Source of the DNA: Aurantimicrobium sp. INA4
Lineage (GTDB): Bacteria; Actinomycetota; Actinomycetes; Actinomycetales; Microbacteriaceae
DNA: 64,000 nt
NCBI RefSeq assembly: GCF_027924525.1
Contig: NZ_AP027040.1
Span: 1,178,001 to 1,242,000 of the forward strand
Direction of reading: 5' to 3'
The notes under the pieces are model-generated. The model saw nothing but the letters and a program-made list of their open reading frames with translations. It was not told the origin of the DNA and searched no databases. A program made the translations under genes and the position numbers. Positions 60,701 to 64,000 of this stretch are shown here, in pieces (within the stretch, counting starts at the first letter, position 1; every line of letters starts with the position of its first letter).

Positions 60701-61438
60701 GGTGACTTCGCAGACGGTGCGCAAACTGTCATCGACGAATACATCTCTTCATCTGAGCAGAAGTGGGGACAGCGTTCTTCAGTTGTCATGCTTCTGCCAC
60801 ACGGTTACGAAGGACAGGGACCTGACCACTCTTCTGCACGTATAGAGCGGTTCTTGCAACTTTGTGCTGAAGACAACATGATTGTTGCTCGTCCCTCGAC
60901 ACCAGCATCCTATTTCCATCTGCTTCGTCGCCAGGCATATTCACAACCACGCAAACCGCTGATTGTGTTCACGCCCAAGGCAATGCTCCGCTTACGTGGT
61001 GCATCAAGCAACGTCGAAGATTTCACAAGCGGTGTCTTTGAACCAGTCATAGACGACCCCCGCCAGCTTGACCGCAACGCAGTAAAGCGCGTGATCCTGA
61101 CTGCTGGTAAGCCTTACCACGACCTGGTTGCTGAGCTAGAGAAAGCGCCAAACCCAGAAATTGCAGTGGTTCGCCTCGAACAGTTCTATCCAGCTCCGAT
61201 GCAGCAGCTCAACGCAGTGCTTGCAACCTACCCCAATGCCGAGTTGGTGTGGTTCCAAGACGAACCAGCAAACCAAGGAGCTTGGCCATTCATGTTGCTT
61301 GAGGTCTCACCTCAGCTTGAAGGTCGCGTTTTGCGAAATGTTTCACGCCCCGCCTCGGCATCTCCCGCAGTAGGTTCTGCTAAACGTCACGCAGTAGAAG
61401 CAGCTGAAATTCTTCAACGAGCATTGTCATTCAACTAA
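57749..61438 (+). CDS. kgd: Multifunctional 2-oxoglutarate metabolism enzyme (Kgd/SucA)
   Basis: A 1229-residue fusion characteristic of actinobacteria. It has a short N-terminal segment (EELYERFVVDKNSVDPTWW), a Pro/Ala/Thr-rich linker (residues ~55-100), an E2-type acyltransferase domain (TVPTATSVRAIPAKLL, STYDHRVIQGAGSG) and an E1 thiamine-diphosphate domain (GMAHRGRLNVLTNIAG, HGDAAMAGQGVVLEGLQMS). It decarboxylates 2-oxoglutarate for the TCA cycle. The lipoyl domain is not present in the chain. Start GTG. Confidence 0.96.
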   Translation: MSNQTENAGAADEFGANEWMVEELYERFVVDKNSVDPTWWPTLEKYAAKSGYTSPATPAPAQTQAPAPTPTAGTETQPVATTTSRPAQSAPIPADAPVIAQDFSAAESEEEDVVTILKGMPKTLAANMDQSLTVPTATSVRAIPAKLLIDNRIVINNHLKRTRGGKVSFTHIIGWALVQALKAFPSQNVYYDEVDGKPALVSPAHVTLGLAVDVPKPDGTRALMVPGIKRADTMTFGEFLAAYEDLVVKARTNKLAADDFKGITVSLTNPGGIGTVHSVPRLMRGQGCIIGAGALDYPAEFQGASEETLIDLAVSKVLTLTSTYDHRVIQGAGSGEFLKIVHELLIGQRNFYEDIFAALRIPYVPIHWSTDVSVNLGSAIDKTARVQELINAYRVRGHLMADIDPLEYKQRTHPDLEIETHGLTFWDLDREFVTGGIGGTRTAPLRKILGILRDSYCRTVGLEYMHIQDPEQRKWIQEKVERPYEKPGHDEQMRILGKLNEAEAFETFLQTKYVGQKRFSLEGGESVIPLLDEILQDAATAELDGVGIGMAHRGRLNVLTNIAGKTYGQIFREFEGTQDPKSVQGSGDVKYHLGTEGIFTSAEGKTIPVSLAANPSHLETVNTVLQGIVRAKQDLKPIGTFTTLPILIHGDAAMAGQGVVLEGLQMSQLRGYRIGGTVHIVINNQVGFTTLPEASRTSVYATDVAKTIQAPIWHVNGDDPEAVARVGRLAFEFRQRFNKDVVIDLVCYRRRGHNEGDDPSMTQPLMYNLIEAKRSVRRLYTEALVGRGDITQEEFDKAQADFQAQLETAFAETHAAQTGTHTTVGANDTVTGGALLSNEVLTPATTGVDISVIHRIGDAFNNVPEGFTVHSKLQQLLAKRLEMSRNGDIDWGFGELLAFGSILLEGKPVRLTGQDVRRGTFVQRHAVFHDRENGQEWLPLLNLSENQGRFWIYDSLLSEYAVLGYEYGYSVQREDALVLWEAQFGDFADGAQTVIDEYISSSEQKWGQRSSVVMLLPHGYEGQGPDHSSARIERFLQLCAEDNMIVARPSTPASYFHLLRRQAYSQPRKPLIVFTPKAMLRLRGASSNVEDFTSGVFEPVIDDPRQLDRNAVKRVILTAGKPYHDLVAELEKAPNPEIAVVRLEQFYPAPMQQLNAVLATYPNAELVWFQDEPANQGAWPFMLLEVSPQLEGRVLRNVSRPASASPAVGSAKRHAVEAAEILQRALSFN

Positions 61439-61449
61439 TCAAAACTGAA

Positions 61450-61489
61450 GAGGCCCACAAGCTTTAGCTTGTGGGCCTCATTTGTTTTT
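61450..61489 (+). terminator. Strong intrinsic terminator between kgd and rsrA
   Basis: A 13-bp perfect stem (GAGGCCCACAAGC / GCTTGTGGGCCTC) with loop TTTA, then ATTTGTTTTT. It serves kgd and, on the other strand, likely stops the convergent sigH-rsrA transcript, as the minus side also has a short T-rich run. Confidence 0.88.
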
Positions 61490-61493
61490 GGAA

Positions 61494-61733
61494 CTAATGC
61501 TTTTGCATGCTTCTGAGCTTTAGTAACACCTCTTGCTTCAGGTCTTCAGGAGCATTCTCCTCACAAGCACGTTTCACAGCTTCTGTGAGGACAACACCGA
61601 CCCTGTGTTCATCTGCACAATCAGGGCAGTTCTCCATGTGCTCACGGATATCTGCTGCTTCTTCGCTGCACAGTTCATTGTGAAGGTATTCTTCAAGGTC
61701 TTTTTTGGCCTTCTCGCAACCGCAATCACCCAT
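61494..61733 (-). CDS. rsrA: Zinc-binding anti-sigma factor (RsrA/RshA type)
   Basis: A 79-residue anti-sigma factor with the ZAS motif HxxxCxxC at H32, C36, C39 (EHMENCPDC) and additional cysteines at C4, C6 and C22. Oxidation of these cysteines releases the sigma factor in characterised relatives (RsrA of Streptomyces, RshA of mycobacteria). The start overlaps the sigma gene stop by one base. Confidence 0.92.
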   Translation of the reverse strand: MGDCGCEKAKKDLEEYLHNELCSEEAADIREHMENCPDCADEHRVGVVLTEAVKRACEENAPEDLKQEVLLKLRSMQKH

Positions 61734-62356
61734 TATTTGTCCTTTCCAAAACCTTGTTCTCGCGCATAGTCAGCTAATTGCTCCCTGAGGAGCTTTCTTC
61801 CTCGGTGAAGTCTGCTCATCACAGTTCCAGTTGGTGTCTCCATGATGTCTGCAACTTCTTGATAGGAATATCCTTCAACATCTACCAAATACACCGCAGC
61901 TCTGAAGTCCTCGGGGAGTGCCTGCAGGGCATCTTTGATGGCACTTGCAGGCAAGTGATCAATTGCTTCTGCTTCAGCAGAACGGCTTGATGTGGCCGTT
62001 CTGCTTTCTGCATCCCCAAGTTGCCAATCTTCTAATTCTTCGAGCGGGGAATAGTAAGGCTGATTCTGTTGCTTGCGGTATTGGTTGATGTAGGTATTTT
62101 CAAGAATGCGATGCAACCATGCTTTGATATTTGTTCCCTGCTGGAACTGATCAAAAGCCGCAAAAGCTTTGAGATAGGTTTCTTGCACTAAGTCATTGGC
62201 GTCTGCTGAATTGCCTGTCTTGCGCATTGCATGCGCATAAAGCTTGTCAATGTGCTCCATTGCCTGCTCTTCAAAGAGTTGGCTCCGGGCTGAGGCTGCA
62301 GAAGTCATTACTGACAAGCCTACGCCTGCCTCTTCATCTAACAGCACAGCTGCCAT
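61733..62356 (-). CDS. sigH: ECF sigma factor SigH/SigR type
   Basis: A 207-residue group IV sigma factor controlling the thiol-oxidative stress response in relatives. Region 2: [20 protein letters not shown]; region 4: [24 protein letters not shown]. The ATG at 62356 is chosen because AGGAG lies 8 bases upstream and the promoter below would place the RNA start just before it. An internal ATG at 62308 ([15 protein letters not shown]) could give a shorter form. Confidence 0.93.
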   Translation of the reverse strand: MAAVLLDEEAGVGLSVMTSAASARSQLFEEQAMEHIDKLYAHAMRKTGNSADANDLVQETYLKAFAAFDQFQQGTNIKAWLHRILENTYINQYRKQQNQPYYSPLEELEDWQLGDAESRTATSSRSAEAEAIDHLPASAIKDALQALPEDFRAAVYLVDVEGYSYQEVADIMETPTGTVMSRLHRGRKLLREQLADYAREQGFGKDK

Positions 62357-62387
62357 GGTGAGCACTCCTAACCAATCCTCGATAACC

Positions 62388-62417
62388 TAGAACAGATGCA
62401 GACAACTCCTTATTCCC
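62388..62417 (-). promoter_or_regulatory. Predicted SigH-type promoter of sigH
   Basis: On the minus strand GGGAAT (62417-62412) is followed after exactly 18 bases by GTTCTA (62393-62388). This matches the SigH/SigR promoter pattern GGAA(T/C)-N18-GTT. The transcription start would fall near 62381, some 25 bases before the sigH ATG. It suggests autoregulation. It lies partly inside the start of aroA. Confidence 0.75.
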
Positions 62418-63775
62418 GGCCAGAATTTGACCCATATGGGTCAAATGATGTTCCCGAGGACACAACCGCGCACTGGAAAGCCCCTCTAGCTTCGTCAGCG
62501 GTTGTTGGGTCACTGCAAATCCCAGGTTCGAAGTCACTGACAAACCGTGAGCTTGTGCTTGCCGCTATAGCAAATGGGCCTTCGATTATTCATCGCCCGC
62601 TGCATTCTCGCGACAGCAGACTCATGATTGAAGCCCTGAGATCACTTGGAACAACAATTGAAGAGATCCCTGGCGAGGGGACTTTCGGCCCAGATTGGAA
62701 GATCACACCAGGAGAACTCACCGGCTCAACGACGATTGATTGTGGTCTAGCCGGAACGGTAATGAGGTTTATGCCTCCCGTGGCTTCCCTCGCACTCGGT
62801 CCCACAACTTTTGATGGTGATGAGGGTGCACGTAGACGCCCGATGGCAACCACAATTACTTCTCTCAAAGCGCTGGGCGTTGATGTTGCCGATGAGGGTC
62901 GCGGCTCTTTGCCCTTTACTGTGCACGGAACTGGTTCGGTTACGGGCGGAAAACTCACCATAGATGCTTCCAGTTCCAGCCAATTTGTCTCAGGTTTGCT
63001 TCTCTCCGCAGCGCGCTTTGAGCAAGGCCTAGACCTCACCCATTCTGGTGAGCGCCTGCCAAGTCTTCCCCACATCGAGATGACTCTCGAGGTTCTTCGG
63101 AAGCGCGGTGTTCAGGTAGAGAACCCCGAGGTTGGCCACTGGATTGTGAAGCCTGGCCCTATCTCTGCTGTTGATGTTCAGATCGAGCCCGACTTATCCA
63201 ACGCTGCCCCATTCCTTGCTGCCGCTGTTGTGACCGGTGGAACTGTCACCATTTCCGGCTGGCCTGAACACACTACTCAAGTGGGCAATGACTTGCTCGA
63301 AATACTGCCACTTTTTGGCGCACAAGTTACTCGTGAAGGTGACAAAGTCACAGTATCTGGAAGTCTTGATGCCTCTGGTAAACCGGTCATTTCGGGCATC
63401 ACACTCGATCTCACTACAGGGGGCGAATTAGCTCCAGCAATTGTTTCAATTGCTGCACTGGCATCTAGCCCCAGCACGATCACCGGCATTGGCCACATTC
63501 GCCACCATGAGACGGACCGTTTAGCAGCCCTAGCAACAGAGATAAACAAGCTTGGTGGCAAAGTCGCTGAGCTAGAAGATGGCCTACATATTGAGCCGGC
63601 GCAGCTTCATGGTGGAGTGTGGCACAGCTATGAGGACCACCGCATGGCTACCTCCGGAGCCATCATTGGCCTCGTAGTTCCGGGGGTTGAGGTAGAAAAC
63701 ATTGCCACAACCTCTAAGACGCTTCCTGAGTTTCCTGAGTTATGGTCAAAGCTTGTGGAGCCAAAATCCTCATGA
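62396..63775 (+). CDS. aroA: 3-phosphoshikimate 1-carboxyvinyltransferase (EPSP synthase)
   Basis: A 459-residue EPSP synthase in the shikimate pathway. LQIPGSKSLTNRELVLAA is the substrate-binding signature, and DCGLAGTVMRFMPPVASLALG and ASSSSQFVSGLLLSAARF follow. It has an N-terminal extension (PEFDPYGSNDVPE) before the usual start of the fold. It is divergent from sigH with overlapping promoter space, and its stop overlaps rsgA by 4 bases (ATGA). Confidence 0.95.
   Translation: MQTTPYSRPEFDPYGSNDVPEDTTAHWKAPLASSAVVGSLQIPGSKSLTNRELVLAAIANGPSIIHRPLHSRDSRLMIEALRSLGTTIEEIPGEGTFGPDWKITPGELTGSTTIDCGLAGTVMRFMPPVASLALGPTTFDGDEGARRRPMATTITSLKALGVDVADEGRGSLPFTVHGTGSVTGGKLTIDASSSSQFVSGLLLSAARFEQGLDLTHSGERLPSLPHIEMTLEVLRKRGVQVENPEVGHWIVKPGPISAVDVQIEPDLSNAAPFLAAAVVTGGTVTISGWPEHTTQVGNDLLEILPLFGAQVTREGDKVTVSGSLDASGKPVISGITLDLTTGGELAPAIVSIAALASSPSTITGIGHIRHHETDRLAALATEINKLGGKVAELEDGLHIEPAQLHGGVWHSYEDHRMATSGAIIGLVVPGVEVENIATTSKTLPEFPELWSKLVEPKSS
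62425..62446. repeat. Perfect 22-bp palindrome in the aroA 5' coding region
   Basis: The half-site ATTTGACCCAT is followed directly by its exact reverse complement. It lies 8 bases upstream of the -35 element of the predicted sigH promoter and within aroA codons ~10-17, so it could be an operator for sigH or the sigH/aroA pair. Confidence 0.6.
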
Positions 63776-64000
63776 GTTGGTGGAACTCGGACTCTGATGA
63801 AAGCTCACTAGGTGAGCAGTATGACGAGTCTGATATTCGGATAAGGCCCAACCCGAAAGCAAACAAACCACGCACAAAAACTCGTCCAGATCATGCTGAC
63901 GCTGTTCAAGGCATGGTCACTGGTGTTGATAGAGGCCGATACACCGTACTCATCAATGAAATATCTGTGACGTGCTCTCGAGCTCGTGAGTTGAGCAAAA
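63772..64000 (+). CDS. rsgA: Ribosome small-subunit-dependent GTPase RsgA, N-terminal part
   Basis: The first 76 codons of an open frame that runs off the right edge. It begins MSWWNSDSDESSLGEQYDESD, then has IRPNPKANKPRTKTRPDHAD and GMVTGVDRGRYTVLI, the acidic/basic N-terminus and OB-fold start of actinobacterial RsgA (YjeQ). It helps late 30S maturation. It overlaps aroA by 4 bases, the conserved aroA-rsgA order. Confidence 0.85.
   Translation, partial: MSWWNSDSDESSLGEQYDESDIRIRPNPKANKPRTKTRPDHADAVQGMVTGVDRGRYTVLINEISVTCSRARELSK

Overview
The window comes from an actinobacterium, most likely a Microbacteriaceae of moderate GC (about half G+C), of the small freshwater Aurantimicrobium/Rhodoluna type. 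The family call rests on gene order and gene types: an argS-lysA-hom-thrC-thrB-rho-prfA-prmC-tsaC-wecA-atpI-atp series, a fused actinobacterial 2-oxoglutarate enzyme (Kgd), and the SigH/anti-sigma pair next to aroA-rsgA. The genus is a guess.

Layout. The left edge (1-551, minus) holds the N-terminal part of a CpaF/TadA-type pilus or secretion ATPase, followed by yaaA. From 1619 to 8559 (minus) lies the complete F1Fo ATP synthase operon atpBEFHAGDC, preceded by an atpI-like gene and a hairpin. Upstream of it are a WecA-type phosphoglycosyl transferase, tsaC and prmC, with one GT2 glycosyltransferase wedged in. cysK-cysE form a plus-strand cysteine block. Then come three glycan genes (GT2, WsaF-like transferase, WecE-like aminotransferase), prfA and rho. 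After one isolated plus-strand GT2 gene the minus-strand block thrB-thrC-hom-lysA follows. Two nucleotide-sugar genes (an SDR and a WecC-like dehydrogenase) sit between lysA and argS.

After a small lipoprotein gene and a tRNA-Arg(CCG), an AT-richer surface-glycan region runs from about 32.2 to 57.5 kb. It contains a Wzm/Wzt-type ABC exporter, a DUF2142 membrane protein, GT2 and GT4 transferases, a polyprenyl-sugar synthase/DUF2304 pair, a flippase-like protein, and a large secreted protein with six tandem repeats of about 105 residues. It also holds rfbA and rfbC, three SDR/acyltransferase genes, a GT2-GT4 fusion with an FkbM methyltransferase and an unknown protein, and a further SDR. The right end returns to core genes: kgd, the sigH-rsrA redox-stress module (minus), aroA, and the start of rsgA.

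How the genes fit together. The WecA-like enzyme could start a lipid-linked glycan. RfbA/RfbC, the WecC-, WecE- and epimerase-like proteins would supply unusual sugars, and about a dozen glycosyltransferases would assemble them. The ABC exporter and the flippase would move lipid-linked products across the membrane, and acyl- and methyltransferases would decorate them. These glycan genes are spread through an otherwise conserved actinobacterial housekeeping block, interrupting it at several points. No CRISPR array, rRNA, insertion sequence or phage gene was seen.
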